Source: Alistipes sp. dk3624
GTDB lineage: Bacteria > Bacteroidota > Bacteroidia > Bacteroidales > Rikenellaceae
Assembly (NCBI RefSeq): GCF_009557455.1
Contig: NZ_CP045651.1
Location: 2,232,001-2,296,000 of the forward strand
Reading direction: 5' to 3'
Length of the DNA: 64,000 nucleotides
A program made the position numbers and the translations under genes. The notes below the pieces were generated by a model that had not been told where the DNA came from, searched no databases, and saw only the letters and a list, made by a program, of their open reading frames with translations. Positions 17,833-25,024 of the stretch are shown here, in pieces. Every line of letters starts with the position of its first letter. Position 1 is the stretch's first letter.

Positions 17833-19041
17833 ATGAAGTTTTCTTTCTTTTGTATTTGTTTGTTCGTCTTCTGGATTTCTTGTTCTACGAATTCCGGGAC
17901 GAGTGGGGTTTTACGGAATGACAGTCTGTATGTTGTCGATGTCGATCGTGCGGAGCGAGAAAAAGTGTTATTCATGTCTTCGTTATTTCAAAAAGCGAAT
18001 GCTATTGTTCTGGACACATCGGTGTGGATAGGAAGTCTTGACAAAATACAAGGTTTGAATAATCGCATCTTTATATTAGATAGACATCAAGCTAAAGGAG
18101 TATTTGAATTTACGCGTGACGGTGTATTCGTACGGCAGATCGGAAGTCGGGGGAATGGGCCGGGCGAATATATCGTTCCGGGTGATTTTTCACTGGATAT
18201 GGTGAACGGTCGGATTTATATACTCGACGATCAAAAACAAACGATCAGTCAATACAATATCTCCGATGGGAAATTCCAGAAAACAATTGCATTGGACAAA
18301 GAGTCCGGGATTCGGAGCCATCGGATACAGTGGGCAGACGGATCATTGTTTGTAGATCTGTATTGTTTTGATGAGCAACCGGCTACGGATGGTTTGTTGC
18401 GGCGAATTGATCTTTCGACAGCAAAGAGTGATGGTGTTTATATGAGTTCGGCATACAATAAACAGTGGCACGATCCGGAACGGATAGATAGTAAAGTTTT
18501 TTATCCGGGAGAGAAGAATGCGTACCGATTCGTGAAACAGTTTATGGATACTGTATTTTATATCGGTTCCCAAGGAGTAATGCCTTATATGGCTTTGCAA
18601 AGCGAGGATCTGTTACGTCCGCAGGATTTAAAAGTTGTGGATATGAATTCCCGATTACCGCTGGAGGCACAACTTTTTCAGACAAACAAGATCTATGGTA
18701 TCCATGATTACAGGGAACATAATCATGTTATTTATTTTCGGTATATGAAGGGAGGAACGATTGTTTTTGTTGCGTTCGACACCAGAACGGGGAATACGAC
18801 GTTATTTGATTTAATGACGGATGACCTGCTTTTTAGTGAAAATGCACAGGCATTAATGCCGCAATTCGGTTGTTCGACAGGTGAGGGTGAATATTATTAT
18901 TTTAATAATGCCCCTTTTATAAATTTGAAAGGATGGGTTGAAGGTGGGGTGCTGTCTCCGACATTGGAAGGGCTAGATAAATTGAAAGTTTTAAATGAAA
19001 ATTCGAATCCCGTGATATTTTATTATGAGTATAAGAATTAA
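17833..19041 (+). CDS. 6-bladed beta-propeller lipoprotein (DUF5128-like) A
   Basis: Predicted lipoprotein of 402 residues. The signal peptide MKFSFFCICLFVFWISCST has its lipobox Cys at about 17. NHL-like blades follow: IFILDRHQAKGVFEFTRDG, VRQIGSRGNGPGEYIVPGDF, then FSLDMVNGRIYILDDQKQT. The frame is open from 17767, but the ATG at 17833 begins the signal peptide. It is paralogous to the genes at 19673 and (minus strand) 23313, all ending near ENSNPVIFYYEYKN or a variant. It is downstream of a broken peptide gene and of promoter module 2. Function unknown. Confidence 0.82.
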   Translation: MKFSFFCICLFVFWISCSTNSGTSGVLRNDSLYVVDVDRAEREKVLFMSSLFQKANAIVLDTSVWIGSLDKIQGLNNRIFILDRHQAKGVFEFTRDGVFVRQIGSRGNGPGEYIVPGDFSLDMVNGRIYILDDQKQTISQYNISDGKFQKTIALDKESGIRSHRIQWADGSLFVDLYCFDEQPATDGLLRRIDLSTAKSDGVYMSSAYNKQWHDPERIDSKVFYPGEKNAYRFVKQFMDTVFYIGSQGVMPYMALQSEDLLRPQDLKVVDMNSRLPLEAQLFQTNKIYGIHDYREHNHVIYFRYMKGGTIVFVAFDTRTGNTTLFDLMTDDLLFSENAQALMPQFGCSTGEGEYYYFNNAPFINLKGWVEGGVLSPTLEGLDKLKVLNENSNPVIFYYEYKN

Positions 19042-19056
19042 TGGTCTTTGAAAGGT

Positions 19057-19156
19057 GTTTAGCCTGGCCGGCGTTTTGATTTAGTGTCGGGGGGGGCGGT
19101 ATCGTCCTAACGGTAAAAGCATTGCAAAAACGACTTTTTGCAATGCTTTTATTTTG
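19057..19156 (+). repeat. Intergenic direct repeat R1, copy 1
   Basis: About 100 bp starting GTTTAGCCTGGCCGGCG and ending in the terminator and ATTTTG. The other copy is at 20921-21019. They differ mainly in a G-run (8 G's here, 7 there). The unit includes a terminator hairpin. Confidence 0.9.
19115..19150 (+). terminator. Terminator after propeller lipoprotein A
   Basis: Perfect 16-bp stem AAAAGCATTGCAAAAA, loop CGAC, complement ending in TTTT. Identical hairpin at 20978. Confidence 0.85.
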
Positions 19157-19184
19157 CTTTTTGCGAAAGGATAATGTAACTTTA
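19153..19184 (+). promoter_or_regulatory. Island promoter 3 (repeated module)
   Basis: TTTG, 20 nt, TAACTTTA, third copy of the promoter module. It precedes the frameshifted NVEALA peptide gene. Confidence 0.65.
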
Positions 19185-19207
19185 AAGACAAACCAATATA
19201 AGAATGC
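19153..19207 (+). repeat. Copied promoter/leader repeat, copy 3
   Basis: Third copy of the about 55-bp block seen at 16041 and 17539. Confidence 0.8.
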
Positions 19208-19299
19208 CTATGGATAAAGTAGAAATGTGAGAAAAAACGTATGTAAAATCAGAGTTTATTTAAATGGTTGTGTAATCTAATGAGAATTAATTTAAAAGA

Positions 19300-19657
19300 A
19301 TGAAAAAAAATATTATTTGCCGTAATTTCTTTTATCGTTGTTGTTTTAATCAGTGTTGCGTCGAATAACAGAAATAGTAATATTCAGGACGTTTCTCTCT
19401 TGCTGAAAAATGTTGAGGTTTTGACTGCGGGTGAAGAAGGGGGTGCTTCAGGATCTTGCCAAAAAAATGTCCCTAGTATTATGCGTGCCGATTGTGATGG
19501 AGATGGGAAATTTGAATCTACGTTTGCGATAATAACAACATATAGTTGCGAGGGAGACGGTTCAGGTCCCTGTAAGTCCGGGACAGTGAGTACTACGTAT
19601 GATTGTGAGGGATATGTGACCGGTTATTCCGATCTCACTTTGGATATGGATTGTTAG
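19300..19657 (+). pseudogene. NVEALA-type peptide gene with A8 frameshift
   Basis: ATG at 19300 is followed by eight A's (19303-19310). As written, the frame ends after 22 codons. Removing one A restores a perfect precursor: MKKILFAVISFIVVVLISVA signal segment, LLLKNVEVLTAGEEGG leader motif, then a Cys-rich C-terminus (TYSCEGDGSGPCKSG, TTYDCEGYVTGYSD, LDMDC). The intact paralogue at 16180 has seven A's. The in-frame downstream part alone opens at 19400. This may be a true frameshift, a phase-variable or slippage-expressed gene, or a homopolymer sequencing error. It lies 15 bp before a propeller lipoprotein. Cys pattern near the end is C-x7-C-x10-C-x15-C. Confidence 0.75.
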
Positions 19658-19672
19658 TTATGCATTTGGATT

Positions 19673-20905
19673 ATGTTTATTTTGAATGTTATGCTAAGGG
19701 TATGCTGTTTTATTGTCGTCTTTATTTTATGTGCCTGTAACAATCGCACTCGGGGTGAAACTCCTTTAACTGTAAACAACGATTTGTACGTTGTCGATAT
19801 TGATCACGCTGATAGGGAAAACATTGTGTATTCCGCTGTATTCGGAAAATTGAAAACGGTGGTCTTAGGTGCAAATGACAGTGTCCTGATCGGCGAGATC
19901 AGTAAAATGCAGGTGGGTCGTGACGGTATTTTCGTGCTGGACCGGAACCAAACCAAAGGCGTTTATCTGTTTTCGAGTGACGGGGCGTTTGTCCGCCGGT
20001 TCGGCAGTGTCGGAAACGGCCCCGGAGAGTATATCGCCCCGTTCGATTTCAGCCTTGATCAAAAAAACGACGAGTTGTTTATACTCGACGGGAGCAAACA
20101 ACGGATTAATAAATATGATATCGGGACGGGGAAATTTATCGGATATATTACGGTTAACCCCAAAGGCGGTACCCGGAGTTATCATATTCAGTACAATGAA
20201 GGGGCTTTGTTTGCGGACGCGTTTTTCGGACAATCTTCCAAAGAGAGTTATTTGCTGCAAAAAATAGATACTGCCACGGGCGTGCAGCAGAACGCTTATC
20301 TGAATAACCTCTATAATCAGAGGTGGGAAAATCTGCAAGAAATTGAGCCTACGGTTTTTTATTCCGTCGATCGGGAGTCCTCGCGTTTCGTAGAGCGATT
20401 TATGGATACGGTTATCTATGTTAGTTCGAAAGAGGTGAAACCGTATCTGGTAGTCAAAACGGAGAAGTGGATGCGTGCGAAAGATTGGAAAAAATTTGAA
20501 AAGGATAAGATGAGTCCGACCTTTCTAATGACACTGTTTTCTGCGGGGAAAATTTTCGGCATAAGCGATTATATCGAAAAGAAAGGGAGTTTTATTTATT
20601 TCGGGTATTACGACGGACGCAAAGCCGATGCTGTCGTGTATCATGTTAAAACGAAAGAAACCAAATTGGTCGGAGGCATTAAGGATGATCTGCTTTTTAA
20701 AAAAGATGTTTCGATGACGTTGTATACTGTTCTGGGGTGTACGACCGATAAGGGTGTCTATTTTTATGACAATAATCCGTCCGGTAATTTGAAGTCGTGT
20801 GCGGTGGACGGTGTTTTGTCTCCGAAACTGGATAATCTGGATGAGTTGAAACAGTTGGATGAAAATTCGAATCCGGTAATATTTTATTACGAATATAAAA
20901 ATTAG
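19673..20905 (+). CDS. 6-bladed beta-propeller lipoprotein (DUF5128-like) B
   Basis: Lipoprotein of 410 residues, paralogue of the gene at 17833. The signal peptide is LRVCCFIVVFILCACNN with a lipobox-like Cys; an in-frame ATG at 19691 is an equally good start. Blade motifs include IFVLDRNQTKGVYLFSSDG, VRRFGSVGNGPGEYIAPFDF and LFILDGSKQRINKYDIGTG. It ends ENSNPVIFYYEYKN, identical to the end of the 17833 product. It would be expressed with the peptide gene immediately upstream. Function unknown; envelope location is inferred from the signal. Confidence 0.82.
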   Translation: MFILNVMLRVCCFIVVFILCACNNRTRGETPLTVNNDLYVVDIDHADRENIVYSAVFGKLKTVVLGANDSVLIGEISKMQVGRDGIFVLDRNQTKGVYLFSSDGAFVRRFGSVGNGPGEYIAPFDFSLDQKNDELFILDGSKQRINKYDIGTGKFIGYITVNPKGGTRSYHIQYNEGALFADAFFGQSSKESYLLQKIDTATGVQQNAYLNNLYNQRWENLQEIEPTVFYSVDRESSRFVERFMDTVIYVSSKEVKPYLVVKTEKWMRAKDWKKFEKDKMSPTFLMTLFSAGKIFGISDYIEKKGSFIYFGYYDGRKADAVVYHVKTKETKLVGGIKDDLLFKKDVSMTLYTVLGCTTDKGVYFYDNNPSGNLKSCAVDGVLSPKLDNLDELKQLDENSNPVIFYYEYKN

Positions 20906-20920
20906 CGGTTCTTGTAGAGA

Positions 20921-21019
20921 GTTTAGCCTGGCCGGCGTTTTGATTTAGTGTCGGGGGGGCGGTATCGTCCTAACGGTAAAAGCATTGCAAAAACGACTTT
21001 TTGCAATGCTTTTATTTTG
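20921..21019 (+). repeat. Intergenic direct repeat R1, copy 2
   Basis: Second copy of the about 100-bp unit at 19057-19156, again directly after a DUF5128-like lipoprotein gene. Confidence 0.9.
20978..21013 (+). terminator. Terminator after propeller lipoprotein B
   Basis: Same 16-bp stem, AAAAGCATTGCAAAAA, and CGAC loop as at 19115, followed by ATTTTG. Confidence 0.85.
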
Positions 21020-21046
21020 TTTTTCGCTTCCAAAAGAGTAACTTCA
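21016..21046 (+). promoter_or_regulatory. Island promoter 4
   Basis: TTTG, 19 nt, TAACTTCA. The same block recurs at 22147. It drives a BF3164-like lipoprotein directly, without a peptide gene. Confidence 0.55.
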
Positions 21047-21122
21047 CAAAAGTTTGGCAGGATACTGCTATATATAAATGTCTGCGCGGATTATGAGAAA
21101 ACTTTTATGGGTATTGTCGCTT
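21020..21122 (+). repeat. Promoter-to-signal-peptide repeat R2, copy 1
   Basis: About 100 bp, nearly identical to 22151-22253. It covers the -7 region, the untranslated leader containing GTTTGGCAGGATACTGC, and the first codons of the lipoprotein gene. Confidence 0.85.
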
Positions 21123-22070
21123 GCCGTACCGCTCTTTTCGTGCGGCGATCGCGATACGGCCGTTACGGCGAAGCGAGCTTTCCCTCAGGAAAAAAGAATT
21201 CAAGCCGTTAAATGTCCGGTGGGTGACGTGATGGATCCTAGTTACATGATCCAAAAAGGGGATTATTTGCTTGTTCGGAGCGGACAGCCAAAAAAACAAT
21301 TGTTTGTCTTTACTGTGCCGGATTTGCGGTTCGTTTGTGCGACCGGAAATCAGGGGAGAGGCCCGGAAGAATTTTCTACATTTCCTACTTTGGTAGAGTC
21401 GCGTACGGATACTTTTTATGTTTTTGGATATGCTCATAGGCATTTGAAAAGTCTTGCGGTGGACTCGGCGGCTCGTGTCCATTTGACGGAGTGTTATGAA
21501 ATTCCGTTGCACGAAGTTTTTAACCATATGCATTTGATTGATGATTCGGTGCTTTTGTATGAAACGGTTATGCTTCCTCAATATGCGGTTTACAAGTATG
21601 ATCTGAAAAATCGTAAAAGCATAGACGAACTGAAGATCGAACGGGAAACCCCCGAAAGTGAACTTACGTTCGATACCAGCAGGGGGTATATGGCGGCTAA
21701 CGATTCGGTAATGATATACGTTTATTTGTATAAAAACCAGATCGATATTTATGATGTAAAGGATTTCAGGCTGAAGCGGCGGATCGTCGGAGTTTATAAA
21801 CCTCAGAAGCCTGCATTTCGGAATAAAGAATTGTATTATTTGGGGGTTATTCCGGGGGATAAATATTTTTATGCCTTGTTCAAAGGCGAGCGAACCGAAA
21901 AAGGCGAAAACCGCAGCAATACGATCGAAGTGTACGATTACGACGGCAATCCGGTCGCTCTGTACCGGTTCGATATACCGCCGTTGTATTTTTACCCGGA
22001 CGAAAAAAACAATTGTATCTACGCCACGCATCCTTCCTGCATGGATACGTTGCTCCGGTATGATTTATAA
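21093..22070 (+). CDS. BF3164/TolB-like beta-propeller lipoprotein, copy 2
   Basis: 325-residue paralogue of 16485. The two align without any length change from start codon through terminator (constant offset of 4608 bp). The C-terminal two thirds differ at only a few residues, whereas a patch around residues 80-145 is more diverged. The signal peptide MRKLLWVLSLAVPLFSCGD has its lipobox Cys at 17. An upstream in-frame ATG at 21078 would add MSARI; the 21093 start is preferred because all three paralogues then have equal length. It has no peptide gene between its promoter and start. Function unknown. Confidence 0.8.
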   Translation: MRKLLWVLSLAVPLFSCGDRDTAVTAKRAFPQEKRIQAVKCPVGDVMDPSYMIQKGDYLLVRSGQPKKQLFVFTVPDLRFVCATGNQGRGPEEFSTFPTLVESRTDTFYVFGYAHRHLKSLAVDSAARVHLTECYEIPLHEVFNHMHLIDDSVLLYETVMLPQYAVYKYDLKNRKSIDELKIERETPESELTFDTSRGYMAANDSVMIYVYLYKNQIDIYDVKDFRLKRRIVGVYKPQKPAFRNKELYYLGVIPGDKYFYALFKGERTEKGENRSNTIEVYDYDGNPVALYRFDIPPLYFYPDEKNNCIYATHPSCMDTLLRYDL

Positions 22071-22108
22071 ATTTTCATTTCTACCCCAAGAATCGACGTT
22101 TTCTCATT

Positions 22109-22143
22109 AAAGCATCGTTAAAAGTCAATTTTAACGATGCTTT
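22109..22143 (+). terminator. Terminator after propeller lipoprotein copy 2
   Basis: Stem AAAGCATCGTTAAAA with loop GTCAA, almost identical to the hairpin at 17501. Confidence 0.85.
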
Positions 22144-22146
22144 AAT

Positions 22147-22177
22147 TTTGCTTTTCGCTTCTAAAAGAGTAACTTCA
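22147..22177 (+). promoter_or_regulatory. Island promoter 5
   Basis: TTTG, 19 nt, TAACTTCA, copy of promoter 4. Confidence 0.55.
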
Positions 22178-22253
22178 CGAAAGTTTGGCAGGATACTGCT
22201 ATATATAAATGTCTGCGCGGATTATGAGGAAACTTTTATGGGTATTGTCGTTT
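22151..22253 (+). repeat. Promoter-to-signal-peptide repeat R2, copy 2
   Basis: Second copy of the unit at 21020-21122. Confidence 0.85.
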
Positions 22254-23201
22254 GCCGTACTGTTTTTTTCGTGCGGCAACCGCGATACGGTCGTTACTGC
22301 AAAGCGGGCCTTTCCGCAGGAGAAAAAGATCCGGGCCGTCCGTATTCCGGCGGGTGAAACGATGAATCCCGGACACATGCTGCAAAAGGGGGATTATCTT
22401 CTCATTGAGAGTATTCTGTCTCCGAAAATGTTGTTCGTTTACTCCGCACCCGATTTGCGGTTTGTTTGTGCGACCGGGAATAAAGGAAACGGGCCCGATG
22501 AGTTTCCGAGTATCCCCTTTCTGATAGATTCGCAAACCGACAGCATATATGTGTTCGGTTACGGTCTTCGGTATCTCAAGTCGATGGCAGTCGATCCCGC
22601 TGCCGGTGTCCGTCTCACCGAACGGTACGCTCTCCCTTTTCACGAGGCTTTTAACAGTATGCATTTGTTGAAGGATTCTGTGCTGGTTTACCAGACCGTT
22701 ATGCCTCCCCAGTATTCGATTAAAAAGTACAATCTGAGGCAAAACGAGATGATCGGCGAATTGAAAATGGAAAGAGAGAGTCCTCAAGAGGAACTTGCGT
22801 GGGATCTTAGCAGGGGCAAGATGGCTGCGAACGATTCCGTGATCGTTTATGTATATCTGTATAAAAATCAGATCGATCTGTACGATCTGGAGACTCTGGA
22901 ATTGAAAAAGCGGATCGTGGGGGAGTATAAGCTTCAACAGCCGACGTTTAAAGATGAGGAATTGTATTATGTAAGCGCCTTTGCCGGTAAAAAATATTTT
23001 TATGCTCTGTTCAAAGGCGAACGGAATGCGGAAGGTAAAAATCCGAGCAATACGATCGAGGTGTACGATTACGACGGCAATCCGGTGGTTCGTTACCGGT
23101 TCGATATGCCGCCGCTGTTTTTTTATCCGGACGAGAAGAACAATTGTATCTACGCCACGCATCCTTCCTGCATGGATACGTTGCTCCGGTATGATTTGTA
23201 G
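22224..23201 (+). CDS. BF3164/TolB-like beta-propeller lipoprotein, copy 3
   Basis: 325-residue third paralogue. The signal peptide MRKLLWVLSFAVLFFSCGN carries the lipobox Cys at 17. The middle is clearly diverged from copies 1 and 2 (for example YLLIESILSPKMLFVYSAPD), but the last 20 residues, NNCIYATHPSCMDTLLRYDL, are identical in all three. An ATG at 22209 is an alternative start. It converges with the minus-strand lipoprotein at 23313; no clear terminator was seen in the 111-bp gap. Function unknown. Confidence 0.8.
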   Translation: MRKLLWVLSFAVLFFSCGNRDTVVTAKRAFPQEKKIRAVRIPAGETMNPGHMLQKGDYLLIESILSPKMLFVYSAPDLRFVCATGNKGNGPDEFPSIPFLIDSQTDSIYVFGYGLRYLKSMAVDPAAGVRLTERYALPFHEAFNSMHLLKDSVLVYQTVMPPQYSIKKYNLRQNEMIGELKMERESPQEELAWDLSRGKMAANDSVIVYVYLYKNQIDLYDLETLELKKRIVGEYKLQQPTFKDEELYYVSAFAGKKYFYALFKGERNAEGKNPSNTIEVYDYDGNPVVRYRFDMPPLFFYPDEKNNCIYATHPSCMDTLLRYDL

Positions 23202-23312
23202 GACGGCTGCCCGGTCGGCGGGAGGGGAAGTGACGATTACGTATTTTTTTGCTGTGACCGGCTGGAACCGTACAGCATTTTATCGAACTGATCGGAACGT
23301 TTGCCGACGGTT

Positions 23313-24572
23313 TTATTCATCCGGCAGGGTTTTGTATTTATAGAAAAATATCACGGGATTGGCATCGTCCTTCATTTTTTTCAATTTATCCGATTTGTTT
23401 AAGTTTTTGGAAAATAGATTCAGGGAAAAGCCCTCCATGAAATTTCCTATTGCATTTGTATTGACATAATAATATACACCCTCGTTACCGGCGCAGCCGA
23501 ACTTAGGAAACCATACGTGCATATTATCTTTTTCAAAAAGCAGGTCGTCGGCAATCGTGTCGTATAGTTTCGTTTCGTTCGTTTCCGTATCGTACGTAGT
23601 AAAAGTCGAAGTCAGGCCGTTGCGATATACGAAGTAGATACGACCGTCGTGTTCGAAATAGCTGTTGATATCGAAAATCTTATTTTTTGAAAATATGTAA
23701 TCGAATACCGAATGGATTGGAGCGTCTTTTTCAATCGATTCTATATCTTCCGCGGTCATGATATCTTCGCTTTGCAAAGAAAGGTAAGGCATTACCTTTT
23801 CGCGGCTGATGTAAATAATGGTATTCATGAATACTTGCATGAACCGTGAAGATTCTTCGTTCACGGTGTAAAAAACATGGTCATGGATATAACTGGGATT
23901 CTTCCATCCTTTGTTGTACTGCGTTGCATTTAAAAAAGTACTTTGTTGTTTGCCTTTGCAGGTGTCTAATTTTTGTAATAAAAAGTCCCGTTTCGATGGA
24001 GCCAACGTATATACGTCCGTGAAAATAACTCCGTCGTTATATTGGATGTGGTAACTTCTTATTGGATCGTCTTTATTGATTTCGAAATGTCCGAGATACT
24101 TGCCCGATGTCATTTCGTATTTATTGATCCGTTGTCTTGGCCCGTCGAGAATGTAGATGATTCTGTTTTTCTGATCCAAGGTGAAATCGAAGGGTTTTAT
24201 GTATTCTCCGGGACCGGAACCGATGTTTCCTATTTGCTGAATATAGTTTCCGTTGCGCGAATATTTAAAGACGCCTTTGGAAATATTGATGTCCAAAATA
24301 TAAATGATGCTGTCGTCCGCTTGTATTTTGTCTATATTTCCGATGACTTTCTCTTCCGAGTCGAGAATTATAGTTTCCAAATCACAGAAAATAGATGAGA
24401 ATACAAACGATCGTTCCTTTGTTGAATGATCGAGGTCGATTGAGTATAAATTTTTGTTTTCCATGAGATTATCGTCCTGCCGCGGGCCTGAGCAGGACGA
24501 TAATAGAAAACATATCGAAGATAAGCGAATGAAATGATCGAGTACGGATTTAGCGTTTTTTAGATCAAGCAT
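23313..24572 (-). CDS. 6-bladed beta-propeller lipoprotein (DUF5128-like) C
   Basis: 419-residue minus-strand paralogue of the genes at 17833 and 19673. The N-terminus is longer than usual, with the lipobox LSSICFLLSSCSG giving a Cys at about 29. Blades include IIYILDINISKGVFKYSRNG, QIGNIGSGPGEYIKPFDF and IIYILDGPRQRINKYEMTSG. The end DANPVIFFYKYKTLPDE corresponds to the NPVIFYYEYKN end of its paralogues plus a short tail. It starts 13 nt after a broken NVEALA-type peptide gene, so the peptide-lipoprotein pairing is kept on this strand too. Confidence 0.82.
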   Translation of the reverse strand: MLDLKNAKSVLDHFIRLSSICFLLSSCSGPRQDDNLMENKNLYSIDLDHSTKERSFVFSSIFCDLETIILDSEEKVIGNIDKIQADDSIIYILDINISKGVFKYSRNGNYIQQIGNIGSGPGEYIKPFDFTLDQKNRIIYILDGPRQRINKYEMTSGKYLGHFEINKDDPIRSYHIQYNDGVIFTDVYTLAPSKRDFLLQKLDTCKGKQQSTFLNATQYNKGWKNPSYIHDHVFYTVNEESSRFMQVFMNTIIYISREKVMPYLSLQSEDIMTAEDIESIEKDAPIHSVFDYIFSKNKIFDINSYFEHDGRIYFVYRNGLTSTFTTYDTETNETKLYDTIADDLLFEKDNMHVWFPKFGCAGNEGVYYYVNTNAIGNFMEGFSLNLFSKNLNKSDKLKKMKDDANPVIFFYKYKTLPDE

Positions 24573-24585
24573 GTTTAACCTTTGA

Positions 24586-24745
24586 TTAGTTGCAATAGAT
24601 AACTTCTACATTTTGCGATCCCCCCTGTCCGGTTTCCTTGGCAATCGTAGGTGTAATAAGTATATCCTTCCCAGCAACTGCCTCCGTTGCCGGCTTGGCA
24701 CATATCCGTAAATGTCGTAAGCGTAGTTGCATGATTCCGCTGCAA
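24586..24745 (-). pseudogene. NVEALA-type peptide remnant (5' truncated, G6 frameshift)
   Basis: On the minus strand the sequence reads MCQAGNGGSCWEGYTYYTYD, then CQGNRTGG. This aligns residue for residue with SCEGDGSGPCKSGTVSTTYD CEG of the peptide at 19300, with identical Cys spacing. A run of six G's (24620-24625) shifts the frame; with five G's it would end SQNVEVIYCN at 24586, giving the same 15-residue spacing to the last Cys as in the other copies. No hydrophobic leader or NVEAL motif in a usable frame lies upstream. It immediately precedes the minus-strand lipoprotein gene. Confidence 0.65.
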
Positions 24746-24800
24746 TTCGTTTTGATATTTTAATTGATGTCTTTATGAAGTATTCATTTGTGATATGAAT

Positions 24801-24822
24801 GTATAACAAATGTATAACAAAT
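24801..24822. repeat. Short tandem repeat, 11 bp x 2
   Basis: GTATAACAAAT is present twice in tandem (24801-24811, and from 24812 as the next unit). On the minus strand each unit creates a TAnnTTTG-like box, so it may be part of the promoter for the truncated peptide/lipoprotein pair. The rest of 24823-24970 holds nothing recognisable. Confidence 0.5.
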
Positions 24823-24973
24823 GCAAATTAATATGTTTCGATTAACAGTTCTGGTGTCAAAGCGAAAATTAGTGGTTTTTGTAAAAAGGTCGGCTTGATT
24901 GAGGTTTTGCCTATTTTATCCGTATAAAAAAAAGCCGTAAACGGGCTTCTCCGGATGCGGTTTGCGGGGGGTA

Positions 24974-25004
24974 TTTGTCGTATCGGGAGGTTTTGTTATC
25001 TTTA
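24974..25004 (+). promoter_or_regulatory. Promoter of kdsA
   Basis: TTTG, 19 nt, TATCTTTA, a textbook Bacteroidetes promoter ending 20 nt before the kdsA ATG. Confidence 0.65.
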
Positions 25005-25024
25005 CCGGATAAAATTCCGAGGAT

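Noticed and set aside
19057-22253. Regularly placed direct repeats as a CRISPR array
   Set aside because: Repeats are 55-103 bp, few, and separated by whole genes of 1 kb or more; no spacers and no cas genes.
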